Assembly: GCF_014650435.1 (NCBI RefSeq)
Contig: NZ_BMUY01000003.1
Location: 620,001 to 684,000, forward strand
DNA: 64,000 nt
Direction of reading: 5' to 3'
Source: Streptomyces tendae
GTDB lineage: Bacteria; Actinomycetota; Actinomycetes; Streptomycetales; Streptomycetaceae
Below are positions 28,068 through 36,597 of this stretch, piece after piece. Position numbers and translations under genes: made by a program. The notes under the pieces are model-generated. The model did not search any database. It was not told the origin of the DNA and was given only the letters and a program-made list of their open reading frames with translations. Within the stretch, counting starts at the first letter, position 1; each line of letters starts with the position of its first letter.

Positions 28068-28942
28068 GCAGCTCCTCCCGCCCCCTGCCCGGCCGCCGCC
28101 CCGCGGGCGAGCACGAGGTGAAGGGGCTCGCCTTCCGGGACGAGGGGGAGGACGACGGCGGGGAGGAGGGCGGGGCTCCTCGGCAGTCCCCGGTTGCGGC
28201 CGGCCCCCGGGTCGGCTGGCGCAAGCTGACCTTCCTGCCCGTCGCCCTGATCGCCGTACTGCTGGCGACCTGGCTGTGGTACCGGCAGGCGGACCTGGAC
28301 GCGCTCAGCCGGAACGCCCTCGGCAACGGCCAGGTCACCAAGGCGCTGTGGCAGCACGTCCAACTCACGGTGATCTCCACCTTCTTCGTGCTGATCATCG
28401 CGATCCCGCTGGGCATCCTGCTCACCCGCAAGGCGTTCCGCAGGGCCACCCCGTTCGCGATGGCCTTCGCCAACATGGGCCAGGCGACCCCGGCGATCGG
28501 CCTGCTGGCGCTGCTGGTGATCTGGCTGGGCATCGGCCGCAGGGCCGCGCTGATCGGCATCATCATCTACGCCGTCCTGCCCGTGCTCTCCAACACCATC
28601 GCCGGTCTGAAGGCCAACGACCCGACGCTCCTGGAGGCGGCCCGCGGCATCGGCATGTCCCCGCTGGGCGTCCTCGCCCGGGTGGAACTCCCGCTGGCCG
28701 TCCCGCTCATCCTGGCCGGTGTGCGCACGGCCCTGGTCCTGAACGTCGGTACGGCGACGCTGGCGACCTTCGGCGGCGGCGGTGGCCTGGGCGTGCTGAT
28801 CACCACCGGGATCACCAGCCAGCGGATGCCGGTGCTGGTGCTGGGCTCGATCCTCACCGTCGCCCTCGCCCTGCTGGTGGACTGGCTGGCCTCGCTGGCG
28901 GAGCTGCTGCTGCGGCCGCGGGGCCTGGAGGTGGGCACGTGA
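28064..28942 (+). CDS. Osmoprotectant ABC transporter permease, second copy
   Basis: A 292-residue permease. Residues 1-48 form an acidic/Gly-rich cytoplasmic tail, then helix one (LPVALIAVLLATWLWY) and about five more helices, with the coupling loop DPTLLEAARGIGMSPLGVLA and VELPLAVPLILAGVR. Its length and N-terminal extension differ from the first permease, so the pair is a heterodimer, as in OpuC. The GTG start at 28064 overlaps the ATPase stop by four bases (GTGA), and its own stop overlaps the next gene in the same way. Confidence 0.9.
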   Translation: MSSSSRPLPGRRPAGEHEVKGLAFRDEGEDDGGEEGGAPRQSPVAAGPRVGWRKLTFLPVALIAVLLATWLWYRQADLDALSRNALGNGQVTKALWQHVQLTVISTFFVLIIAIPLGILLTRKAFRRATPFAMAFANMGQATPAIGLLALLVIWLGIGRRAALIGIIIYAVLPVLSNTIAGLKANDPTLLEAARGIGMSPLGVLARVELPLAVPLILAGVRTALVLNVGTATLATFGGGGGLGVLITTGITSQRMPVLVLGSILTVALALLVDWLASLAELLLRPRGLEVGT

Positions 28943-29907
28943 GGCGGCGCATCTGCTGGACCCTGGCCGCGGTACTCCTTGCGGCTCCCGCCGGCTGCGG
29001 GCTGACCAGCGGCTCCCCGATGGTCGACGACGTGGAACCGGGCACCATCGGCAAGGGGAAGCCGCTGGACGGGGCCGACCTCACGGTCACCTCGAAGGAG
29101 TTCACCGAGCAACTGGTCCTCGGCGCGATCATGGGCATCGCCTTCGAGGCGGCCGGGGCGGAGGTGCTCGACCGCACCGGCATCCAGGGCTCGGTCGGCA
29201 CCCGCGCGGCGGTCGAGAACGGCGACGCCGACGCCACGTACGAGTACACGGGCACCGCGTGGATCACGTACCTGGGCAACAGCAAGCCGATCCCCGACCC
29301 GGAGCAGCAGTGGAAGGCGGTGAAGGAGGCCGACGCGAAGAAGGGCCTGACGTGGCTGCCGCCGGCCCGGCTGAACAACACGTACGCGCTGGCGATGAAC
29401 CAGGCGAACTACAAGAAGTACCGGACGAAGACCCTCTCGGAGGTCACCGCCCTGTCCAAGTCGGACCCGGGCGCGGTGACGCTGTGCGTGGAGGGCGAGT
29501 TCGCCAACCGCGCGGACGGCCTGCCGGGCCTGGAGAAGGCGTACGGCATGTCGCTGCCCGCCGGGAACATCACCCAGATGGACACCGGCATCATCTACAC
29601 CCAGACCGCGAAGGGCGCCTGCACCTACGGCGAGGTGTACACCACCGACGGGCGGATCAAGTCCATGAACCTGGTGGTGATGGAGGACGACAAGAAGTTC
29701 TTCCCGAACTACAACGCGGCACCCATGGTCCGTACGGCCACCCTGAAGAAGTGGCCGGCGATCGCGTCGGTCCTGGACCCGGTCACGAAGGCGCTGACCA
29801 ACGACGTGGCGCAGACCCTGAACGCGAAGGTGGACGTGGACGGCGAGGACCCGCACCAGGTGGCGCTGGACTGGATGAAGGAGAGGGGCTTCGTGAAGGA
29901 GGGGTAG
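28939..29907 (+). CDS. Glycine betaine/choline-type binding lipoprotein (OpuAC family)
   Basis: A 322-residue extracytoplasmic substrate-binding protein of the ABC operon. It has a signal sequence with lipobox APAGC (Cys near residue 20), so it is lipid-anchored. The family region starts DLTVTSKEFTEQLVLGAIMG and includes ATYEYTGTAWITYLG, the open-closed hinge region, and WLPPARLNNTYALAMN with the aromatic residues that usually cage the quaternary ammonium. The start GTG at 28939 overlaps the permease stop by four bases. The substrate may be betaine, choline or carnitine; the sequence alone cannot decide. Confidence 0.9.
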   Translation: MRRRICWTLAAVLLAAPAGCGLTSGSPMVDDVEPGTIGKGKPLDGADLTVTSKEFTEQLVLGAIMGIAFEAAGAEVLDRTGIQGSVGTRAAVENGDADATYEYTGTAWITYLGNSKPIPDPEQQWKAVKEADAKKGLTWLPPARLNNTYALAMNQANYKKYRTKTLSEVTALSKSDPGAVTLCVEGEFANRADGLPGLEKAYGMSLPAGNITQMDTGIIYTQTAKGACTYGEVYTTDGRIKSMNLVVMEDDKKFFPNYNAAPMVRTATLKKWPAIASVLDPVTKALTNDVAQTLNAKVDVDGEDPHQVALDWMKERGFVKEG

Positions 29908-29930
29908 TGAGAGGTCCGGGGCCGCGGTGC

Positions 29931-30710
29931 TCAGCAGGCGGGCACGTCGCCCTTCCCGCTCTCCAGCGCCTTGAGCGAGTCGACGGCGCCCTTGAGAGTG
30001 GTGACCGGGATCAGCCGCAGCCCCTTCGGCAGCTCGGCCTGCGCGTCCGAGCACTCCGCCTTCGGTACGAGGAACACGGTGGCGCCGTCCCGCCGGGCGG
30101 CCTGCGTCTTGAGCGGCACCCCGCCGACGGCGCCGACCTTGCCGCCGTCGGTGATCGTCCCGGTGCCCGCGACGACCTTGCCCCCGGTGAGGTCGCCGGC
30201 GCCGAGCTTGTCGACGATGCCGAGCGAGAACAGCAGCCCGGCGCTGGGCCCGCCGACGTCCTCCAGGCGGAGCTCGACGTCGACGTCGTCCTGGTCCATC
30301 CGGAGGTACCGCAGCGCGGCCGCGGTGGCGGAGTCCTGGGACTCCTTCATCTGCTCCTGGTTGTACTGCTCGATCTCGCTCACGTCGTCGCCGCTCGGGT
30401 AGACGGCGTCGCGCGGCATCACGGCCCGGTCGGTGTCGAACCAGCTGCCGAGCACGTCCCCGAGGTGGACACTCGCGTCCGGCCCGGTCGCCTCGATCGT
30501 CGTCATCCGCAGCTGCCCGCTGGTCTCGTGCGTCGGCGCGCCGCTGATCGTGATCACCTCGGCCCCCTGGTTCTCGCCCAGCACGTCGGCCGTCAGCCCC
30601 GGCTGCGCCACGGAGAACGGCAACGGCGCGAACAGGGCGGTCGCGAGCAGCGCCACGACGGGCAGACCGCAGACGGCGAGGAACTGGGGACGCGTGAGAC
30701 GAGAGAGCAC
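29931..30710 (-). CDS. Lon-like (S16) serine protease, YlbL-type, membrane anchored
   Basis: A 259-residue protein with one N-terminal helix (FLAVCGLPVVALLATALF) placing the protease outside the membrane. The Lon-type Ser-Lys dyad is in DVGGPSAGLLFSLGI (catalytic Ser about residue 155) and TDGGKVGAVGGVPLKTQAAR (Lys about 198). At 259 residues it is shorter than YlbL/Rv3194c-type proteins of about 340, mostly because I see no clear PDZ domain between helix and protease. The start at 30710 begins MLSRLTRPQFL. Neighbours give no hint of substrate. Confidence 0.88.
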   Translation of the reverse strand: MLSRLTRPQFLAVCGLPVVALLATALFAPLPFSVAQPGLTADVLGENQGAEVITISGAPTHETSGQLRMTTIEATGPDASVHLGDVLGSWFDTDRAVMPRDAVYPSGDDVSEIEQYNQEQMKESQDSATAAALRYLRMDQDDVDVELRLEDVGGPSAGLLFSLGIVDKLGAGDLTGGKVVAGTGTITDGGKVGAVGGVPLKTQAARRDGATVFLVPKAECSDAQAELPKGLRLIPVTTLKGAVDSLKALESGKGDVPAC

Positions 30711-30767
30711 GAAGTCAATCTAACGTGGCGCGGTCCGCGGGGCTCCGACGCCCGGGCACGCCCCGGC

Positions 30768-31427
30768 TCACCGCAGTGCCTCCGCCACCTCTCGGGCCGC
30801 GTGCATCACGCGTTCGCCCACGCGCTCGGGGACGACGTCCGCCAGCATCACCACGCCGACGCTGCCCTCCACTCCCGTCACGCCGAGCAGGGGCGCTGCC
30901 GCGCCGCAGGCGCCGGCCTCAAGTTCGCCGTGGGTGAGGGTGTAGCCGGGGGCGTCCGGGTCCTCGCCGGGGGGCTGGGGCGGGCGGCGGGCGGCCAGGA
31001 TGGCCTTGCCGGCGGCGCCCCGTTCCAGGGGGTGGCGGAAGCCCGCGCGGTAGGCGACGTGGTAATCGGTCCAGGTCGGCTCCACGACGGCCACGGCCAG
31101 GGCTTCCGCGCCGTCCACCAGGGTCAGGTGGGCCGTCGCCCCTATGTCCTCGGCGAGGGCGCGCAGGGCCGGCATCGCGGCCTCGCGGACCAGGGGGTGC
31201 ACCTGGCGGCCGAGGCCCAGTACGCCGAGGCCGACGCGGGCCCGGCCGCCCAGGTCGCGGCGTACGAGCGCGTGCTGCTCCAGCGTGGCGAGCAACCGGT
31301 ACACGACAGTCCGGTTGACGCCCAGTTTGTGGGACAGCTCGGTGACGGTCAGCCCGTGGTCCGTGTCGGCCAGCAGCTTGAGGACCCGCAGGCCCCTGTC
31401 GAGCGTCTGAGAGGTCTCCGCGGTCAC
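30768..31427 (-). CDS. IclR family transcriptional regulator
   Basis: A 219-residue regulator: winged helix (SQTLDRGLRVLKLLADTDHG, then VTELSHKLGVNRTVVYRLLA) and an IclR effector domain (MPALRALAEDIGATAHLTLV, VAYRAGFRHPLERGAAGKAI). The effector domain is shorter than usual in its second half (PPQPPGEDPDAPGYTLTHGE). The GTG start at 31427 has AAGGAG eight bases upstream; a GTG three codons earlier abuts that site and is rejected. There is no divergent target; the gene stands alone, so its regulon is not evident. Confidence 0.85.
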   Translation of the reverse strand: MTAETSQTLDRGLRVLKLLADTDHGLTVTELSHKLGVNRTVVYRLLATLEQHALVRRDLGGRARVGLGVLGLGRQVHPLVREAAMPALRALAEDIGATAHLTLVDGAEALAVAVVEPTWTDYHVAYRAGFRHPLERGAAGKAILAARRPPQPPGEDPDAPGYTLTHGELEAGACGAAAPLLGVTGVEGSVGVVMLADVVPERVGERVMHAAREVAEALR

Positions 31428-31740
31428 GACGCCCACTCCTTAGTGGTGAGGTCGGCGGCCCTCCTCGCGGTGTGTGCGTCACCGAGTCCCGTCAGTGACG
31501 CGCTTCAGAGGCCGCCGATCGGCTGACGGCCCGGCCTTGTCCCGGGCCCAGTCGCTTCACGGCTGCGCTCCGCGGCGGCGCTGCCACGGGGCGTGTGCGT
31601 AGCGGGACAGTAACTACCAGGTCCGCTCAGCGGAAGGCTCCGTCCAGAATCCGGGCGCCAACCGTTATCCACTGCCGGTGTTTGTCCCGGTACGTACTGC
31701 GCACGCCCCCGGTGCCGCACCGCCCCCTGCCGCCCCCGCG
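31428..31740. other. Intergenic region upstream of the IclR gene
   Basis: 313 bp between the helicase stop and the IclR start, both on the minus strand. No coding frame with a ribosome site and no strong hairpin were seen. Confidence 0.5.
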
Positions 31741-33537
31741 TCACTTCATCCGCGTCGCCCATTCCTGCACCTTGGCGATGCGCTGTCGAAGCTGTCCGCC
31801 GGTCGCCTCGGCGCTGGGCGGGCCGCCGCACACGCGGCGCAGCTCGGTGTGGATCACGCCGTGCGGTTTGCCGCTCTGGTGGACGTAGGCGCCGACCATG
31901 GTGTTGAGCTGCTTGCGCAGCTCCATCAGTTCCTTGTGGGAGACCACCGGGCGGCGGTCGGCGGGCAGTTCGAGCAGGTCGGCCTCTTCGTCGGGCTTCT
32001 TGCGGCTGTGCGCGATCTGCCGGGCCTGCCGCTTCTGGAGCAGCATCTGCACCTGGTCGGGCTCCAGCAGCCCCGGGATGCCGAGGTAGTCCTGCTCCTC
32101 CTCACTCCCCGGGTGGGCCTGCATGCCGAACTCGGCGCCGTTGTACATGACCCGGTCAAAGGTGGCCTCGGACTCCAGTGCCTCGAAGGCGAACTGCTCC
32201 TGCTCGCCGGTGTCCTCGTCCTGTTCCCGGTTGGCCTCGTCCATCTCCTTCTCGGACTCGGCGTAGGGGTCCTCCTCGCCTTCCTTCTTGGGCTTGTCGA
32301 GGACGTGGTCCCGCTCGCGCTCCATCTCGTTGGCGAAGGTGAGCAGGTCGGGCACGGTGGGGAGGAAGACGGAGGCGGTCTCGCCGCGGCGGCGGGACCG
32401 GACGAAGCGGCCCACCGCCTGGGCGAAGAACAGGGGGGTGGAGATCGTCGTGGCGTAGACGCCGACCGCGAGGCGGGGCACGTCGACCCCCTCGGACACC
32501 ATGCGGACGGCGACCATCCAGCGGTCGGTGCCCTGGCTGAAGGTGTCGATGTTCTTCGAGGCCCCGGCGTCGTCGGACAGCACGACCGTGGCCTTGTCGC
32601 CGGTGATCTCGCGGATCAGCTTGGCGTAGGCGCGGGCGGAGTCCTGGTCGGCGGCGATGACGAGCGCCCCGGCGTCCGGGATGGCCTTCCTGACCTCGGT
32701 CAGGCGCTGGTCGGCGGCGCGCAGCACGGCGGGCATCCACTCGCCGCGCGGGTCGAGCGCGGTGCGCCATGCCTGGCTGACGGCGTCCTTGGTCATGGGC
32801 TCACCCAGGCGTGCGGCGATCTCGTCGCCCGCCTTCGTGCGCCAGCGCATGTTGCCGCTGTAGCTCATGAAGATGACGGGGCGCACGACGCCGTCGGCGA
32901 GCGCGGAGCCGTACCCGTAGGTGTAGTCGGCGGCGGAGCGGCGGATGCCGTCGTTGCCCTCCTCGTACGCCACGAAGGGGATGGGGTTGGTGTCGGAGCG
33001 GAACGGCGTGCCGGTGAGCGCGAGGCGCCGGGTGGCGGGCTCGAATGCCTCCAGGCACGCCTCGCCCCAGGACTTGGAGTCGCCGGCGTGGTGGATCTCG
33101 TCGAGGATGACGAGGGTCTTGCGCTGCTCGACGCGGTTGCGGTGCAGCATGGGGCGCACGCCGACGCCCGCGTAGGTGATGGCGATGCCCTGGTACTCGC
33201 GGCTGAGCGGGCCCGCGCTGTACTCGGGGTCGAGCTTGATCCCTATCCGCGCGGCGGCCTCGGCCCACTGCTTCTTCAGGTGCTCGGTCGGCGCGACGAC
33301 GGTCACCTGCTGCACGACGTGGTGGTGCAGCAGCCAGGACGCCAGCGTCAGCGCGAAGGTCGTCTTTCCGGCGCCGGGGGTGGCGACGGCCAGGAAGTCC
33401 CGGGGCTGGTCCTGGAGGTACTTCTCCATCGCCCCCTGCTGCCAGGCCCGCAGCTTGCCGGCGGTGCCCCAGGGGGCACGGCCGGGGAAGGCCGGGGACA
33501 GGTGGTGCGAGGTGCTGGAGCTGGCGGTGGTAGTCAC
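31741..33537 (-). CDS. DEAD/DEAH-box superfamily 2 helicase
   Basis: A 598-residue ATP-dependent helicase or translocase. It starts with a Q-like LRAWQQGAMEKYL, then Walker A ATPGAGKTTFALTLA (about residues 48-62), ATPase box ILDEIHHAGDS, motif III LALTGTPFRSD, and motifs V-VI MVSEGVDVPRL and FFAQAVGRFVRSRRR. The C-terminal 190 residues are acidic and Glu-rich (EEGEEDPYAESEKEMDEAN), then helical. The core resembles RecQ/XPB-like and type-I-restriction-like SF2 enzymes, but no nuclease or methylase lies nearby, so it looks like a housekeeping actinobacterial helicase. The start at 33537 (MTTTASSSTS) is preceded by GGAGACC. Confidence 0.9.
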   Translation of the reverse strand: MTTTASSSTSHHLSPAFPGRAPWGTAGKLRAWQQGAMEKYLQDQPRDFLAVATPGAGKTTFALTLASWLLHHHVVQQVTVVAPTEHLKKQWAEAAARIGIKLDPEYSAGPLSREYQGIAITYAGVGVRPMLHRNRVEQRKTLVILDEIHHAGDSKSWGEACLEAFEPATRRLALTGTPFRSDTNPIPFVAYEEGNDGIRRSAADYTYGYGSALADGVVRPVIFMSYSGNMRWRTKAGDEIAARLGEPMTKDAVSQAWRTALDPRGEWMPAVLRAADQRLTEVRKAIPDAGALVIAADQDSARAYAKLIREITGDKATVVLSDDAGASKNIDTFSQGTDRWMVAVRMVSEGVDVPRLAVGVYATTISTPLFFAQAVGRFVRSRRRGETASVFLPTVPDLLTFANEMERERDHVLDKPKKEGEEDPYAESEKEMDEANREQDEDTGEQEQFAFEALESEATFDRVMYNGAEFGMQAHPGSEEEQDYLGIPGLLEPDQVQMLLQKRQARQIAHSRKKPDEEADLLELPADRRPVVSHKELMELRKQLNTMVGAYVHQSGKPHGVIHTELRRVCGGPPSAEATGGQLRQRIAKVQEWATRMK

Positions 33538-33681
33538 GGTCTCCGAAGGGGGTAGAGCGGCTCGGCCACGTATGACAACCGGGCCACCCTACCGGCGGGC
33601 CGCGGCGATCACCGTGCTCACGGGGGCGGGTCACCCCCGGGTGGGACGGACGTCACAACCGCCCCGCCCGCCGCACGGCGC

Positions 33682-35133
33682 TCACTTCTCCCGCACCCGC
33701 GTCGCCACCCAGGCCCCTGCCAGGGCCACCGCCGCCATCGGCAGGAACACCGCCGCGAAGGCGGCCGGGTGGGAGCCGGTCGCCTCGGTGGCCGTGTGGC
33801 TGACCGTTCCGCCGCCGAGCGCCGCGAAGGCCGCGCCGCCGGCCGACAGCAGGACGACGTTGGAGAGGCCGTCGGAGATCTGGAGGGCGGCGGAGTTGGT
33901 GCCGGCCTCCTCGGGGGCGGACAGCTTGAGCAGGAGCACGCTGGTGGAGGAGATCACCAGGCCCATGCCGAAGCAGCCGAAGGCCCAGGCGACGGCCACC
34001 GTCCAGGCGGGGACGGCGTCGATCAGCACGCTGGGGGCCGTGGTGATGGCCGCCGCGACCAGGAGCATGCCGAGGGCCATCAGACGCTCCCGGTACGGTT
34101 CCAGGCGCGGCCGGGACTGGAGCCAGGAGCCGCCGGCCCAGGTCGCTCCGCCGGCCGCCAGGGAGAGTCCGGCCAGGGTGGGGCTGAGCCCCCGCTGCGT
34201 GACCAGCATCAGCGGGACGAAGGACTCGGCGGCGATGAAGGACCCCGCGGCCACCCCGCGCAGCAGGACCACGGAGGGCAGGCCGCGCACCGCCCGGTAG
34301 GTGCCGCGCGGCAGCAGCCCGAGCACGGCGGGCACGAGCAGCGCGACGCCCACGGCTCCCGGCAGCAGGGCGATCGGGCGCAGGTCCTGGGCGGCGTACT
34401 GGAGCAGGCCCGCGCCCAGCGAGATGGCGAGGGCGAGGCGGATCCGGCGCCGGTCGAAGGAGGCGGGCGCGTCCCCTCCGCCGACGGGACCTGCCGCGCG
34501 GCTGCGTATCTGCGGCAGCGCGAGGGCCAGCGGGACGACGACCAGCACCGGGATGCCGACGAACACCCAGCGCCAGCCGAGGTGTTCGGTCACCGCACCG
34601 GAGGCGAGGGGGCCGACGACGGACGGGACCACCCAGCCCGCCGCGAACGCCGCCATGATCGCGGGCCGCAGCCGCTCCGGGTAGGCCCGCCCGACGACGA
34701 CGTACAGCGCGACGATCACGAGGCCGCCGCCGAGCCCCTGCACGGCCCGCCCGAGGATGAACAGCCACATCGCGCCCGCCGTCCCGGACAGCACGAGCCC
34801 GGCCGCGAAGGAGGCGATGCCGGTCGTCAGCGGGGCCAGCGGCCCGCGCCGGTCCGACCACTGCCCGGAGAGCACCATCCCGAACAGGCTGGTCGTGAAG
34901 TATCCCGAGAACGCGAACGCGTACAGCGACACCCCGTCCAGCTCCCGCGCCGCCACCGGCATCGCCGTGCCGACCGCCGTCGCCTCGAAGGCGATCAGCA
35001 CGATGACGGAGACGATGCCGATGCTCAGCGCCCGGTAGGCGCGGCTCAGCACAGTCTCGGCGGGCGCGGCGGTGACGGGGGCGGGCTCGGCGGGGACGGC
35101 GACATCGGTGTCGCGGGGCTCAGGGACGGTCAT
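33682..35133 (-). CDS. MFS transporter (drug/metabolite efflux type)
   Basis: A 483-residue major facilitator with 12-14 hydrophobic helices. Loop motif A is GQWSDRRGPLAPL (about residues 90-102). The motif in helix five VVPSVVGPLASGAVTEHLGW resembles motif C of antiporters (Gly-Pro-X-X-Gly-Gly type), which favours export. Substrate unknown. The start at 35133 (MTVPEPRDTDV) is chosen over one seven codons upstream, but no strong ribosome site is seen for either. The gene stands alone. Confidence 0.85.
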   Translation of the reverse strand: MTVPEPRDTDVAVPAEPAPVTAAPAETVLSRAYRALSIGIVSVIVLIAFEATAVGTAMPVAARELDGVSLYAFAFSGYFTTSLFGMVLSGQWSDRRGPLAPLTTGIASFAAGLVLSGTAGAMWLFILGRAVQGLGGGLVIVALYVVVGRAYPERLRPAIMAAFAAGWVVPSVVGPLASGAVTEHLGWRWVFVGIPVLVVVPLALALPQIRSRAAGPVGGGDAPASFDRRRIRLALAISLGAGLLQYAAQDLRPIALLPGAVGVALLVPAVLGLLPRGTYRAVRGLPSVVLLRGVAAGSFIAAESFVPLMLVTQRGLSPTLAGLSLAAGGATWAGGSWLQSRPRLEPYRERLMALGMLLVAAAITTAPSVLIDAVPAWTVAVAWAFGCFGMGLVISSTSVLLLKLSAPEEAGTNSAALQISDGLSNVVLLSAGGAAFAALGGGTVSHTATEATGSHPAAFAAVFLPMAAVALAGAWVATRVREK

Positions 35134-35427
35134 GGTCGCCAGAGTAAGGGCCACAGCCCCCTGTGACCCCTGTCGAGAGACGGTCCAGGACCGGGACCTT
35201 GGTCGTACGACTCGTCGGTCACGGCGCAGAGGCCGGCGAGCCGCCGAGGGTGTCCCGGCCGGGAGGGCAGGTCGGTCGCCGCTGGTGGGACGGTGGCCCT
35301 GAACGGGCCGAGCAGGCCCCGCTTCAGGCGAGGGGAGACTGCGGCGACGGTGGCGGTGGCGGTGGCCCTGCCGGTACGCGGGTCGACCGCGGGAGTTGCG
35401 TGCGTACCCGCCCGTCGCGCCGGTCCG

Positions 35428-35763
35428 TCAGATGACCTCCTTCTCCTCGGTGACCATCACGGCCACGGAGCCCATGTCGATGAACCGTGCCTCGTCGGGG
35501 TTGACCAGCGTCCGGTAGTTGTCGGAGGCGAAGAAGGCGTTGTGGTCCTCCCAGTCCTCGAACCAGATCTCCGTCAGGCCGTCATAGGCCCGGGGCGGGT
35601 AGTTCTCGGCGGGGACCGGGTGCGACACGGCGTACTTGCGGACGTAGCGCTCCGCCTCCGGGATGGAGGTGAACAGCGGCGCGTGCCGATTCCGGTGGTG
35701 GTCGACGAAACGCTCGTACGACATGCCCTCGACGCGGTTGATCATGAAGATGAGCTTCAGCAT
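35428..35763 (-). CDS. EthD domain protein
   Basis: A 111-residue alpha/beta-barrel (dimeric ferredoxin-like) protein starting MLKLIFMINRVEGMSYERFV. The family core is MSYERFVDHHRNRHAPL, then YAVSHPVPAE and DGLTEIWFEDWEDH. EthD-type proteins accompany P450 systems or act as small decarboxylase- or cyclase-like enzymes; nothing here shows which. It is divergent from a MerR regulator with 69 bp between starts, so the regulator most likely controls it. Confidence 0.85.
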   Translation of the reverse strand: MLKLIFMINRVEGMSYERFVDHHRNRHAPLFTSIPEAERYVRKYAVSHPVPAENYPPRAYDGLTEIWFEDWEDHNAFFASDNYRTLVNPDEARFIDMGSVAVMVTEEKEVI

Positions 35764-35832
35764 GGAGTTAACCTAAATGCTCACATCGATGTCAGGGGCA
35801 AGGGGAAGCAGGAGGCATGGAAGGGGTTCGGC
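35764..35832. promoter_or_regulatory. Shared promoter/operator between EthD and MerR genes
   Basis: A 69-bp divergent region containing the perfect palindrome ACATCGATGT (35783-35792). MerR regulators typically bind dyads inside an over-long -35/-10 spacer; a CTGACA and a TAGGTT in minus-strand orientation flank part of it, but the spacing is short. The exact operator is a guess. Confidence 0.35.
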
Positions 35833-36207
35833 ATGCGGATCGGTGAATTGTCCGCCCGGACGGGAGCCAGCCGCCGGTCGCTGCGCTACTACGAGGAGCA
35901 GGGCCTGCTCGTCAGCTCCCGCTCGCCCAGCGGACAGCGTCACTACAAGGACGAGCACGTCCAGCGGGTACGCCTGGTGCAGGCGTTTTTGGCGGCGGGC
36001 GTGTCCAGCGGGACCCTCGTCGAGATGGTGCCCTGCATGGCCGAGCCGAGCGAGGACAGGGCGCGGCAGGCACTGGAGATCATGGAATGCGAGCGAGCCC
36101 GGCTGTCCGAGGACATCGACGGCCTCGTCGCCGCCAGAGACGCGCTGGACCACCTCATCGAGGACAACCGCGCGTACCTGACACGGTCGGCGGACGGCGA
36201 GGTCTGA
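35833..36207 (+). CDS. MerR family transcriptional regulator
   Basis: A 124-residue regulator. The winged helix-turn-helix is at the N-terminus (MRIGELSARTGASRRSLRYY, then EEQGLLVSSRSPSGQRHY), followed by the second helix pair (HVQRVRLVQAFLAAGVSSG) and a coiled dimerisation helix (ERARLSEDIDGLVAARDALD). There are no Cys clusters for metal binding, and the effector domain is minimal, so the inducer is probably a small organic or none. It is divergent from the EthD gene. Confidence 0.88.
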   Translation: MRIGELSARTGASRRSLRYYEEQGLLVSSRSPSGQRHYKDEHVQRVRLVQAFLAAGVSSGTLVEMVPCMAEPSEDRARQALEIMECERARLSEDIDGLVAARDALDHLIEDNRAYLTRSADGEV

Positions 36208-36429
36208 ACCGGGCGGCGTGTGGGTCGGCGTGCGGACCAGAGCAGGACGCCTGCGGCCGGAGGTGCTCCTGGCTTCCGCTCCCAGATGCCGTCGATGACC
36301 CGCATGCGAGGCCCGTTGGGCTCGGTGGCCGTTCATGAACGGCGTATGGCAGTCGTGTTGCGGCCCGCCCGGATCCCTTGAGCACATCCCCGGCCCCGGC
36401 CTACCGTCGAGGGACCGAGTCACAGACCC

Positions 36430-36504
36430 GGCCGTGTGCCCGAGTGGTTGAGGGGCTCGCCTGCAAAGCGAGTTACGCGGGTTCGATCCCCGCCACGGCC
36501 TCCA
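36430..36504 (+). tRNA. tRNA-Cys (anticodon GCA), with encoded CCA
   Basis: Acceptor stem GGCCGTG (36430-36436) pairs with CACGGCC (36494-36500), discriminator T at 36501 and CCA at 36502-36504. Anticodon stem CTCGC/GCGAG with loop CTGCAAA puts GCA at 36463-36465. T arm GCGGG/CCCGC closes TTCGATC. There is no clear terminator; the aldo/keto reductase gene starts 93 bp downstream on the same strand. Confidence 0.95.
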
Positions 36505-36597
36505 CCAGCGCGAGCAGTACGCGCATTCCCCACGCCTCCGAACTGCGGACCGAGGCGTGTTGCGTTGGAGCGCGCTTCAACTCGTAGGTTCCGAGGC

